From: JAFGPL01 sp963781805
GTDB taxonomy: Bacteria; Bacteroidota; Bacteroidia; Bacteroidales; UBA10428
Assembly: GCA_963781805.1 (NCBI GenBank)
Contig: CAWAHF010000004.1
Span: 4,092,001-4,156,000, forward strand
Length of the DNA: 64,000 bases
Direction: 5' to 3'
The translations under genes and the position numbers were made by a program. The notes under the pieces are model-generated. The model saw nothing but the letters and a program-made list of their open reading frames with translations, ran no database searches and was not told the DNA's origin. Shown piece by piece: positions 1 to 7,549 of the stretch; within the stretch, counting starts at the first letter, position 1, and every line of letters begins with the position of its first letter.

Positions 1-142
1 TATTCGGGGTAATTTGTGTATTGTATTGTACGCTCCATTTTTCAGCTGTTTTAATGCGCAATTCATTATCGTTGGATATGGTGGCTGTTCTTGCCTCACA
101 GACACCACAATTCAGGCCGCAACAAGCAATTAGGTTTTCCAT
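1..142 (-). CDS. DUF3795-like cysteine-rich protein (N-terminal fragment)
   Basis: This is a partial gene that runs off the left edge; only the first 47 codons are present, read from the ATG at 142. The peptide opens MENLIACCGLNCGVCEARTA, and the CGLxCGxCEA pattern is typical of DUF3795 proteins, small cysteine-rich proteins thought to bind a metal. Their function is unknown. The remaining cysteines lie outside the window, so completeness cannot be judged. No partner gene is visible on this side. Confidence 0.75.
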   Translation of the reverse strand, partial: MENLIACCGLNCGVCEARTATISNDNELRIKTAEKWSVQYNTQITPN

Positions 143-327
143 TGATTATTTGGTATTTGGTTGATTTAGATTATTGTTTTGGAAACATCTTAAGATTATT
201 TATGCAGGAAGATCATTTTAGGAACCAATTTATGAAAAAAAACGATCGGAGGTGATTTTTTGGATGAAATATTTTCTTGCCGGATCATTAATTAACATAA
301 GGGCATTGTGAATCAAGCCCAGCGGAT

Positions 328-699
328 TTATTTCACTGCTTCGCTATCGCGATGGACAAATTCAGGGGAAAAAGCCGGAAGGCAGACTGCGATATATTCA
401 GCGCCTCCTTCGAATGGAGTACTGTATTTCACCCATTCCCCTTTTTCAGCAACAATTGCCTGACCGGATTCTACCAGATAGGCCTCATGTTCCGTTTCAA
501 CTTTCAGTTTTCCTTTTAACACCACCGTGTATTCGTCGAATTCGGGAGTTTGTCCGGGTTCTTCCCATCCTTTGGGACTATTCATGCGGGCAATGCTCAC
601 AGCCTGGGATTGTGAATTTATTTTCCCGACAAACTCTTCTATGATTTTGGGTTTATTGCCATGGGCTGCAATTTTTTCGGGTGATTTTATTAATCTCAT
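328..699 (-). CDS. Cupin-domain protein
   Basis: This 123-residue protein is a single small beta-barrel cupin. The core shows the EFDEYTVVLKGKLKVE stretch (about residues 53-68), resembling cupin motif 1, and a second strand set around VESGQAIVAEKGEWVKY. The family ranges from metal-dependent enzymes to sugar or metabolite binders, and no substrate can be named. The expected second histidine cluster is not obvious, so a binding or regulatory role is as likely as catalysis. It stands alone, with 186 bases to the DUF3795 gene and 110 bases to the Ig-like gene upstream of it. Confidence 0.75.
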   Translation of the reverse strand: MRLIKSPEKIAAHGNKPKIIEEFVGKINSQSQAVSIARMNSPKGWEEPGQTPEFDEYTVVLKGKLKVETEHEAYLVESGQAIVAEKGEWVKYSTPFEGGAEYIAVCLPAFSPEFVHRDSEAVK

Positions 700-809
700 T
701 GGGTTATGTTTTAGAAATAGAATACATATTAAACCAGTTCTATTAAGAACATCTATCTGATTGGTTAATGATAATAAAAAAAAGGTAAAATCAATGCAAT
801 AAACCAGAC

Positions 810-2552
810 CTAATTGATAATCAGGAATTCTATATCTTTCTGGGTTTCGTTACCTAATTTGTCTTGCGCTCTAACTTTGATGTTGTAATCTCCCTTAGCC
901 GGAAAATAGTTGATAAGACCTGCATACTTCTTTTCCTGTGCTCCGTTTACCGAATAATACATTTGATCAAACCCGACAACTCCATCGGTGCTTGATAGAA
1001 ACAATACCACATGACTGGGATACTCTTCAATTTCTTTATTTTCTTTGATTTCTTTTCCAAGCGGATTTGTACTAAAACGTGTGAATATTTCCGGGCCTGT
1101 GTTATCAACGACTACCAGAAATTCCGATGAACTTGTATTTTCAACGTTATCATAACCAGTTACCTTTACCTTATGTGTACCCTGGTTTTCGATGGAAAAC
1201 TGATTCTGGTAAACATTTGCATCTGAATCATCCACAGTGTACTCAATTCTATCCAGACCAGACTCACTATCAACTGCTTTCAATATAATTTTTGTTTTAC
1301 CCGAAATATATACGGTATCTCTGAAAACAAACATAGGACCGGCAAAACCGTGTTTTACATTCGGACCTGTTAAATCTACATAGGGAATTGTGGTTTTATC
1401 GCCCGACTCTATACTTTCGGTTCTGTTGTTTACATTGTCAAGCGCATAGGCCTTAACGGTGAGATTTCCGGTAACGTTTGTCAGCATAAAAGGTCGTTCA
1501 TATTTTTTGAATTCTCCGTTATTTAACGAATAATAGACCTCTTTCACTCCCGATTTATTATCCAGCGTTGTCAATTTCAACTGACTTCTTCCGGAAGAAT
1601 ATTCCTTACCGTTGGCAAAAAAACTTTTTCCGAGTATTTCCTGCACGATAACCGGAGGAGTCTTGTCTACATAAAATTCAAATGTGTTAGGACTTTCAAT
1701 GTTATCAACCTTGTCTTTTGCATAGAAGGTGATTTTATGATCTCCCTGACTAATATAAGCCCCTGATATCGGAGTGACATAAGCTTTTTCGGGGCCATCA
1801 TCAATAGTATAAAAAATATTCTCTATCCCAACGCCCGAAACATCATCGGATTTGAGAATAATTTTTGAGCGGGCTGAAAGCATATTTTCGAATGAATCGC
1901 CTGAAATTTTATAACTGGTTTTGGGTTTTGATTTGTCAATAACGATTATCAATTCATGCTGGTGTTCCACGTTTCCTACATTATCAACTGCATAATACTT
2001 AATGTTGTATTCCTTTTCCGATTCAAGTTTTAACGAACCAGAATAAGCAGTATAAGGAGCTTTATCAATCGAATAATAAATGTTTTCCAGTCCTGATGTA
2101 GCATCGGATGCTTTTAAAGTAACATTTACCATACCATTGACATAAAGTTTATTATCCTTTTTATAGGTTCTTACTCCGCCAAAATCGATACTGGTTACCG
2201 GAGATTTACTGTCGGAATATACCTCGAAGATTATATCCTGCAGAGGATAAATAATCCTTTTTGTAACCGTGTCGACGGCTGAAGGGGATCGAAATGTATT
2301 GTATCCCTCTGTATCAAAATACATAGGATTTGCGTATTTTGGCGTTTCCTCACTCCTGAGAAGATACGATTTGCTGTTATCGTCAGGAGAGGTCGCAAGT
2401 CGCAGGTATACCGGAAGTTCTCTGTTGACGTAAATTTTACCTTCCGGCGATACGTAAACTTTTTTTTCGTGCTTTAGCGGTTCCTGTGCAAAAGTAAATA
2501 CGCAAACAAACAATGCAGCAAATAAAAGAATTGTTTTGTTCATGTTAAGCAT
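810..2552 (-). CDS. Secreted multi-repeat Ig-like / OmpL47-type beta protein
   Basis: The protein has up to 580 residues. A signal peptide starts at M1 or, more likely, at M4 (position 2543, MNKTILLFAALFVCVFTFAQ). The mature part carries about five repeats of roughly 95 residues with the recurring pattern D-x-x-SG-[LV]-x-x-[IV]-[FY]-Y-[ST]-[IVL]-[DN]-[DNK]-[GA] followed by [KY]-x-Y (for example SGLENIYYSIDKAPYTAY and SGVKEVYYSLNNGEFKKY). These resemble OmpL47-type or bacterial Ig-like surface modules. No enzymatic motif is seen, nor a clear T9SS tail or lipobox, so it is probably periplasmic or surface associated. It is the last gene of the row SpoIIE phosphatase, SiaC, SiaC, this gene, with only 27 bases after the preceding SiaC, which suggests a surface target or output of that switch. 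The link is inferred. Confidence 0.75.
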   Translation of the reverse strand: MLNMNKTILLFAALFVCVFTFAQEPLKHEKKVYVSPEGKIYVNRELPVYLRLATSPDDNSKSYLLRSEETPKYANPMYFDTEGYNTFRSPSAVDTVTKRIIYPLQDIIFEVYSDSKSPVTSIDFGGVRTYKKDNKLYVNGMVNVTLKASDATSGLENIYYSIDKAPYTAYSGSLKLESEKEYNIKYYAVDNVGNVEHQHELIIVIDKSKPKTSYKISGDSFENMLSARSKIILKSDDVSGVGIENIFYTIDDGPEKAYVTPISGAYISQGDHKITFYAKDKVDNIESPNTFEFYVDKTPPVIVQEILGKSFFANGKEYSSGRSQLKLTTLDNKSGVKEVYYSLNNGEFKKYERPFMLTNVTGNLTVKAYALDNVNNRTESIESGDKTTIPYVDLTGPNVKHGFAGPMFVFRDTVYISGKTKIILKAVDSESGLDRIEYTVDDSDANVYQNQFSIENQGTHKVKVTGYDNVENTSSSEFLVVVDNTGPEIFTRFSTNPLGKEIKENKEIEEYPSHVVLFLSSTDGVVGFDQMYYSVNGAQEKKYAGLINYFPAKGDYNIKVRAQDKLGNETQKDIEFLIIN

Positions 2553-2579
2553 ATTAATGGTTTTATTTTTCGTTTCAGT

Positions 2580-2975
2580 TTAATGGTTTATGGATGAATC
2601 AAAATATCCTTCCTGTTGAAAGGGCAATTTATAAATTTCAGCAAATTCTTCACCGGTCTCTTTTATTTCATTATCCTCGTGGCTGTATTTCCATTTAATG
2701 ACAACATTAAAACCTCTCAGGTAAAGGCTTTCGAGGATAGAAAGAATATCATTCAGAGCGCGAACAGATGCCGAATTTATGTATTCAAGTTTAAAAATAA
2801 ATTCCGTTTCAGTATTGGGCTCCTGTGTATAATTTTTTATCCACTCCTTAACCGGTTGATAAAAAGCCATGGCTTCTTCAGGTAAAGATCTCCCTGAGAT
2901 TTCAAATTTATTCCCTTTTTTATCAAGATAAATTTCGGGTGTTGAATCGGTTATTTTTATATGAAGTGAGTCCAT
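2580..2975 (-). CDS. SiaC-family regulatory phosphoprotein (DUF1987), paralog 2
   Basis: This 131-residue protein is a full-length DUF1987/SiaC domain. The hallmark ISGRSLPEEAMAFYQPVKEW lies near residues 26-45 and EYINSASVRALNDIL near 64-78. In Pseudomonas aeruginosa SiaC is phosphorylated on Thr68 by the kinase SiaB and dephosphorylated by the PP2C-type phosphatase SiaA; here Ser68 in N-S-A-S sits at the matching place. It follows its paralog by 18 bases and precedes the Ig-like gene by 27 bases, so all are probably co-transcribed with the SpoIIE phosphatase gene. The downstream partner is unknown; in Pseudomonas it is a diguanylate cyclase. Confidence 0.88.
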   Translation of the reverse strand: MDSLHIKITDSTPEIYLDKKGNKFEISGRSLPEEAMAFYQPVKEWIKNYTQEPNTETEFIFKLEYINSASVRALNDILSILESLYLRGFNVVIKWKYSHEDNEIKETGEEFAEIYKLPFQQEGYFDSSINH

Positions 2976-2993
2976 CGCTGTAATTTATCCAGG

Positions 2994-3368
2994 TTAATAG
3001 GTTTGGAATATGAATGGAATATTGACCAAATCCTGATATTCCTCTCCCGCTTCCCGCATTTCTTCATCTTCTTCAAGATAATGCCATTCTATGGTAATTT
3101 TTTTGCCTTTTTGAACCAGCTTTTCAAAGCTGTTTAGTACTTCGAGCAGATAACGTTGTGAGGCTGAATTAAAATAGATAAGCTTCAATTTTAATAGTGT
3201 GTTATCATTAGGTCTGAGTACATAATTCTCAACCCAGTCAATAACAGGAGCATAAAAATTAATAACTTCTTCAGGTAAAGAACGTCCTGTTATTTCAAAC
3301 ATACCCGATGATATATCGAAGTGAATCTGAGGAGTATCGTCTGTTCCGTTTAGAATAAGAGGTTCCAT
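2994..3368 (-). CDS. SiaC-family regulatory phosphoprotein (DUF1987), paralog 1
   Basis: This 124-residue DUF1987/SiaC protein is closely parallel to the next gene: TGRSLPEEVINFYAPVIDW near residues 27-45 and IYFNSASQRYLLEVL near 64-78. Ser68 in N-S-A-S takes the position of the phospho-acceptor Thr68 of Pseudomonas SiaC. It lies 70 bases after the TPR-SpoIIE phosphatase gene, the expected enzyme for dephosphorylating it. The two tandem copies differ in the residues just after the phosphosite (SASQRYL versus SASVRAL), which suggests different binding partners. No SiaB-type kinase gene is present in the window. Confidence 0.88.
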   Translation of the reverse strand: MEPLILNGTDDTPQIHFDISSGMFEITGRSLPEEVINFYAPVIDWVENYVLRPNDNTLLKLKLIYFNSASQRYLLEVLNSFEKLVQKGKKITIEWHYLEEDEEMREAGEEYQDLVNIPFIFQTY

Positions 3369-3438
3369 GTAATGCTATATTTGATCGTTTAGATGTTTAG
3401 TCATTTGAATGCTTTCTAAATTAATAAATATATTTTGG

Positions 3439-5610
3439 TTAATCAAGGTATTGCTCAAGTTTGACTAAAAAGGATCTCATGTCAATCGGTTTGGCAATAT
3501 AATCGTCGGCTCCAGCCAGCAGACTCTTTTCCTGCTCATCTGCGTAATTTAATGCTGTTTGTACGATTACCGGGACATCTTTTTTAAAGCTCTTAATTGC
3601 GGTGGTGGCTTCATAACCATTCATATCGGGCATATTGATGTCCATAAGTATTAAATCAATACTGTTATTTTTACAAAACTCAACGGCTTCCTTTCCGTTT
3701 TTCACCCTTATCAGCTTAGCTTTTGTATTTCTCAGGGCTTCAGCCATCAAATAATAATTCACATCCGTATCTTCTGCAATAAGAATTTGTTTGTCCTGCC
3801 ATCTGAATCTTTCATCAGCAATCCGTATTTGTTTTTTACCGGTAAACCTGAATCCTATTACAAGAATATCATCCAATTGGTCCCTGTCACCCTTCCATTT
3901 TTCAAATTCTTCCTTTAAAATCTTTTTTTGCTCTCTCATAGGTTTTTGATTGATATGAACCAGGAGCTCCTTAAAATTTTTTGATAAAAATTTATAGTTC
4001 CGTTCGCCGCCAAACTGATCAACTAAACCATCTGAAAAAATATATAATGAGTCTCCGATGATAAGATCAATTTTATGTTTTGAAAAGGGAACATCTTTGT
4101 TTTTATGGTGGCTGAGTGGCATTTTATCTCCGTTATATTGCAATAATTCATTGTTTCTTATCAGGTACAAAGGATTATGAGCCCCGGCATACTGTAGTTT
4201 TTTTGAATCAAAATCAATAATGCAAAGAGAAATATCCATTCCATCTTTTGGTTCGTCCTTATCACCTGTCTGATGAAGGGAACTGATCAAATTCTTTCTC
4301 AATTCATTCAGAATTTCATCAGCCTGTAATGAACTTATATGCTTGTTAACTGCAATCTTATTGACAATCTCATTCAGAAAGGCAATACCCAACATGCTCA
4401 TAAATGCTCCGGGAACTCCGTGTCCGGTACAATCAGCAGCAACCAGAATCAGAGAGTTTTCTTTTTGTGAAATCCAGTAGAAATCTCCGCTTACAATATC
4501 GCGGGGGATAAACAACACAAAATAATCCTGCAGTATATCATCAAGTAAAGGTTTTGGCGGTAGCAAAGCATTTTGAATTCGCTGGGCATATTGAATACTG
4601 TCAGTAATTTTTTTATTCTGTTCCTGGACAAAATCCCGCTGTCTTTCTATTTCCTGATTCTGTTCGGTCAGCAAACGATTGGCTTTCTTCTTCTGTCCAA
4701 ACTGATAATAAATCAGTAACAATATTAAACCCAATAAAACCAAAGCAGTAACGGCATACATGGAGAGCAACCTGCTGGCTTTTGTGCGGGCTTTCTCCTC
4801 CCTGATAGCCATGTCCTTTAGATTATTCTCAGAGGTCATTAAATCATTCTTTAATTGAATCTCTCTCAAACTCTCTTTGAATTCGGCCAGTGTATCCATT
4901 GTGCTGTGAAGATTCCTTTCACTCTGCTGTGCCTTCGTTTCTGCTATATTTTTTTGTGATTCTATCGATTTAATTTGTTTTTTCTGAAGTTGTGAAAGTA
5001 TGGCAGCCGATTTTTCATAATTGTTCTTTGATTGTTGAGTATCCCCAAGTTTTTCATATCCTTCCGCCAATTGAAGATAACAACTTTGGGCAAGTTTCAT
5101 GTCATTATATTCCAGAGCAAGGCCAGCTGCTTCTTCAAGCTTTGGAACAGCAGAAGCATATTGTTTTAACTCAAACTCTACCTGTGCGACATTTTGTAAA
5201 CCAGATGCAATATCCAGTTTTTTATTTTGAGCCCTGCAAATTCTTAGCGCTTCGTTAAAATAATTCAATGCACCATGAAAATCTTCCAGCTCAGAATAGA
5301 TGAATCCAAGGTTTGTGTTAATTTTTTTAACAGCATTCAGATTATTGAGTTCTTTGTTCAGATTCAATGATTTTTTGAAATAATCAGTTGCGATTTTACC
5401 ATTATTGTTTTCCCAATACAGATAAGCTGCCTGGTTCAGGTATTTTGCTTCTTCTTGTTTATTTCCCTCAGTATGATTTTTATTGATAAGCTGTTCGAGC
5501 TCATTTACCCTGGATTTTATATTTTCCGGAAGAGGTTTCTGTCCGAATCCTTGTTGTAAAAGAAGAAGCATACCTAAAAACAAACTAATTTTATTCAATA
5601 ATTTATTCAT
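3439..5610 (-). CDS. TPR / SpoIIE (PP2C-type) serine phosphatase with C-terminal receiver domain
   Basis: The start is set at 5610 because MNKLLNKISLFLGMLLLLQQ is a good signal peptide; an in-frame extension to 5673 lacks this character. Order in the 723-residue product: secretion signal; TPR repeats (about 50-210) predicted outside the membrane; coiled coil; one transmembrane helix (about 282-305); a second short coiled coil; a SpoIIE/PPM phosphatase domain with the metal-binding Asp393 in AADCTGHGVPGAFMSMLG and a second metal site in IFSDGLVDQFGG; and a receiver domain with Asp657 in LMDINMPDMNGYEA. The layout resembles SiaA, the phosphatase that dephosphorylates SiaC, with a receiver added so that a histidine kinase could adjust activity. 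The two SiaC genes follow directly. The signal sensed by the TPR part is unknown. Confidence 0.88.
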   Translation of the reverse strand: MNKLLNKISLFLGMLLLLQQGFGQKPLPENIKSRVNELEQLINKNHTEGNKQEEAKYLNQAAYLYWENNNGKIATDYFKKSLNLNKELNNLNAVKKINTNLGFIYSELEDFHGALNYFNEALRICRAQNKKLDIASGLQNVAQVEFELKQYASAVPKLEEAAGLALEYNDMKLAQSCYLQLAEGYEKLGDTQQSKNNYEKSAAILSQLQKKQIKSIESQKNIAETKAQQSERNLHSTMDTLAEFKESLREIQLKNDLMTSENNLKDMAIREEKARTKASRLLSMYAVTALVLLGLILLLIYYQFGQKKKANRLLTEQNQEIERQRDFVQEQNKKITDSIQYAQRIQNALLPPKPLLDDILQDYFVLFIPRDIVSGDFYWISQKENSLILVAADCTGHGVPGAFMSMLGIAFLNEIVNKIAVNKHISSLQADEILNELRKNLISSLHQTGDKDEPKDGMDISLCIIDFDSKKLQYAGAHNPLYLIRNNELLQYNGDKMPLSHHKNKDVPFSKHKIDLIIGDSLYIFSDGLVDQFGGERNYKFLSKNFKELLVHINQKPMREQKKILKEEFEKWKGDRDQLDDILVIGFRFTGKKQIRIADERFRWQDKQILIAEDTDVNYYLMAEALRNTKAKLIRVKNGKEAVEFCKNNSIDLILMDINMPDMNGYEATTAIKSFKKDVPVIVQTALNYADEQEKSLLAGADDYIAKPIDMRSFLVKLEQYLD

Positions 5611-5703
5611 ATATTGCATATTACATAAATAAATACGAAACAATAAGTTACAACATTTTTTTAAACTGTGCAATAACGATTTTTTGTTTTAATGAACAAC
5701 CTG

Positions 5704-6786
5704 TCAGCTGCCTAAAAAATCCACGAGTTCAGAAAGTGTTTTTTGAATGGATAATTTTTCTGTGACAAATCTTTTACCTTCCTGACCCAAAGCTTTCATT
5801 AATTCTTTGTTGGCATATAGCAATTCTATCTTATCTGCTATGGCATTTACGTTTCCGGTTTCCACGAGAAAGCCCGTTTTATCGGGGATAACCAACTCCG
5901 GATTGCTTGAAATATTAAAAGCTATTACAGGCTTTTCAAAAAACATAGCTTCGGCAATTACATAGCCAAAACCTTCCCAAAGCGAAGTGAGAACAAAAAT
6001 ATCAATCGAAGACATAAATCTGTTAATATCGTCGATAAATCCCGGTAGCTGTACAATATCTTTTACTTGATTTTTAGCAATAAGTGCTATCAATTCTTCT
6101 TTCAGTGGACCGTCTCCGCCAATTATAATTTTTACAGGTATATTCTTTTTTTTTAGCATTACAGCAAGATCAACCAGATAATGCTGACCTTTTTGCTTGA
6201 CAAATCTCCCTAAATTTCCAATCACAATCTGATGCTGCTTTTCCGGAGATGATGCTACAACAGAGACATCATTGTATTTCTTAAAATCGAGACCATTATA
6301 AATTACCTTAATCCTGTTTTCAGGGAAAAGGTTGTGGTTATTCTGATTAATGGTTCTCTTGGTTTCCTCTGAATTTGCTATGATATCCGTCACAATTTTC
6401 TTAAACAAATATCTGTTAAGTATAGAATTTTTAATCGGGATAGCGCTTCCGCGCCTGTAAATAATTCGTTTAACACCTGCCAGTTTTGCCGCAATACCGG
6501 CAACTTTCAAATCTGCCGAAAGGTTGATAATAACCGAATCCACCCTTTCTGTTTTGAAAATATTCCTGAGTCTTGCCAATTTAACCGGGTTCAGAAAACT
6601 TAGGTTGGATATGCTGATTTTATATATCTTCTGGCCTGTATTGCTAATGCGTGAATGCAATTCACTTACACTATTGGTTATAACAACCGTATCCCATCCC
6701 TGCCGGTGAAGTTCACACGAGATCTCAAAATGCCACTTTTCACCGCCTCCCCAGGTTTTCGATGAGTTTACGAATGCAACAACCAT
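5704..6786 (-). CDS. Glycosyltransferase family 4
   Basis: This 360-residue protein has a GT-B fold. The N-terminal domain starts with VVAFVNSSKTWGGGEKWHFE (acceptor side; the GGGE loop is typical). The C-terminal donor-binding domain contains VIGNLGRFVKQKGQHYLVD, PGFIDDINRFMSSIDIFVL and EGFGYVIAEAMFFEKPVIAF with the E-x7-E motif of retaining GT4 enzymes. Such enzymes add sugars to LPS core, O-antigen or other glycans on the cytoplasmic face. It follows the family 2 glycosyltransferase with a one-base gap, so the two are translated from one message and probably build the same glycan. Donor and acceptor cannot be read from the sequence. Confidence 0.9.
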   Translation of the reverse strand: MVVAFVNSSKTWGGGEKWHFEISCELHRQGWDTVVITNSVSELHSRISNTGQKIYKISISNLSFLNPVKLARLRNIFKTERVDSVIINLSADLKVAGIAAKLAGVKRIIYRRGSAIPIKNSILNRYLFKKIVTDIIANSEETKRTINQNNHNLFPENRIKVIYNGLDFKKYNDVSVVASSPEKQHQIVIGNLGRFVKQKGQHYLVDLAVMLKKKNIPVKIIIGGDGPLKEELIALIAKNQVKDIVQLPGFIDDINRFMSSIDIFVLTSLWEGFGYVIAEAMFFEKPVIAFNISSNPELVIPDKTGFLVETGNVNAIADKIELLYANKELMKALGQEGKRFVTEKLSIQKTLSELVDFLGS

Positions 6787-6787
6787 A

Positions 6788-7546
6788 TTACTGTTTTCGA
6801 TGGAGTTCTTTCAACTTTATATCTTTCAGGAAGAAGGAATAAACTGTCATAATGCTTATTACAAAACCATAATATCCATCAAGAAATCCAAGCTGAATAA
6901 TATATTTTTTCAAAAAAATGAATAGCATTCTTAATAAAATCATTGCGGTTGAAATTTTTTTGCCTTTTTGAAATTTTGTTTTGGCAGATATTTCAGAGAA
7001 TTTATTTATTTGATTCACATGCTGACTGATGGAATGATATGAATAATGTAATAAATCACCTTTGATATGTTTTATGGTGCATCCGGGATTCATCTCAAAC
7101 CTGTCGTGAGGATTCATACCTGTCCATCTGCCCTTGCCACTGTCCCACAGCCTGAGTTTTATATCGGGATACCATCCGCAATGATGGATCCATTTTCCGC
7201 AATAGTTATTCAGCCTGTTAAATATATATCCATCGGCAAGCCAGTTTTCCTTAACATTCTGAATATTCTCCGAAAGTTCTTCCGATAGAACCTCGTCGGC
7301 ATCCAATGAAAGAATGTGTGGAAAATGTGCCTGTGTAATCGCATAATTTTTTTGCTGAATATGTCCTTCAAATTTATGGGTTACAAATCGCACTCCGTGC
7401 TTTCGGCATATCTCTTCGGTTTTATCCGTAGAAAACGAATCGATAACCACAATATCATTGGCAACAGATTTCACCGAATCAAGACACCTGCCTATATTTT
7501 GCTCTTCGTTAAAGGTGATTATTACAGCGGATAAAGATATTTTCAT
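6788..7546 (-). CDS. Glycosyltransferase family 2 (LPS-core WaaE/KdtX-like)
   Basis: This 252-residue GT-A enzyme has the N-terminal SAVIITFNEEQNIGRCLDSV, the nucleotide-binding VVIDSFSTDKTEEICRKHG and the metal-binding LDADEVLSEEL (DxD). The middle section with WIHHCGWYPDIKLRLW and the C-terminal hydrophobic stretch match the WaaE/KdtX branch, which adds hexoses to the inner core of lipopolysaccharide. It sits three bases after murF-alr and one base before the GT4 gene, an arrangement of cell-envelope genes. The exact sugar is not predictable. Confidence 0.9.
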   Translation of the reverse strand: MKISLSAVIITFNEEQNIGRCLDSVKSVANDIVVIDSFSTDKTEEICRKHGVRFVTHKFEGHIQQKNYAITQAHFPHILSLDADEVLSEELSENIQNVKENWLADGYIFNRLNNYCGKWIHHCGWYPDIKLRLWDSGKGRWTGMNPHDRFEMNPGCTIKHIKGDLLHYSYHSISQHVNQINKFSEISAKTKFQKGKKISTAMILLRMLFIFLKKYIIQLGFLDGYYGFVISIMTVYSFFLKDIKLKELHRKQ

Positions 7547-7549
7547 AGG

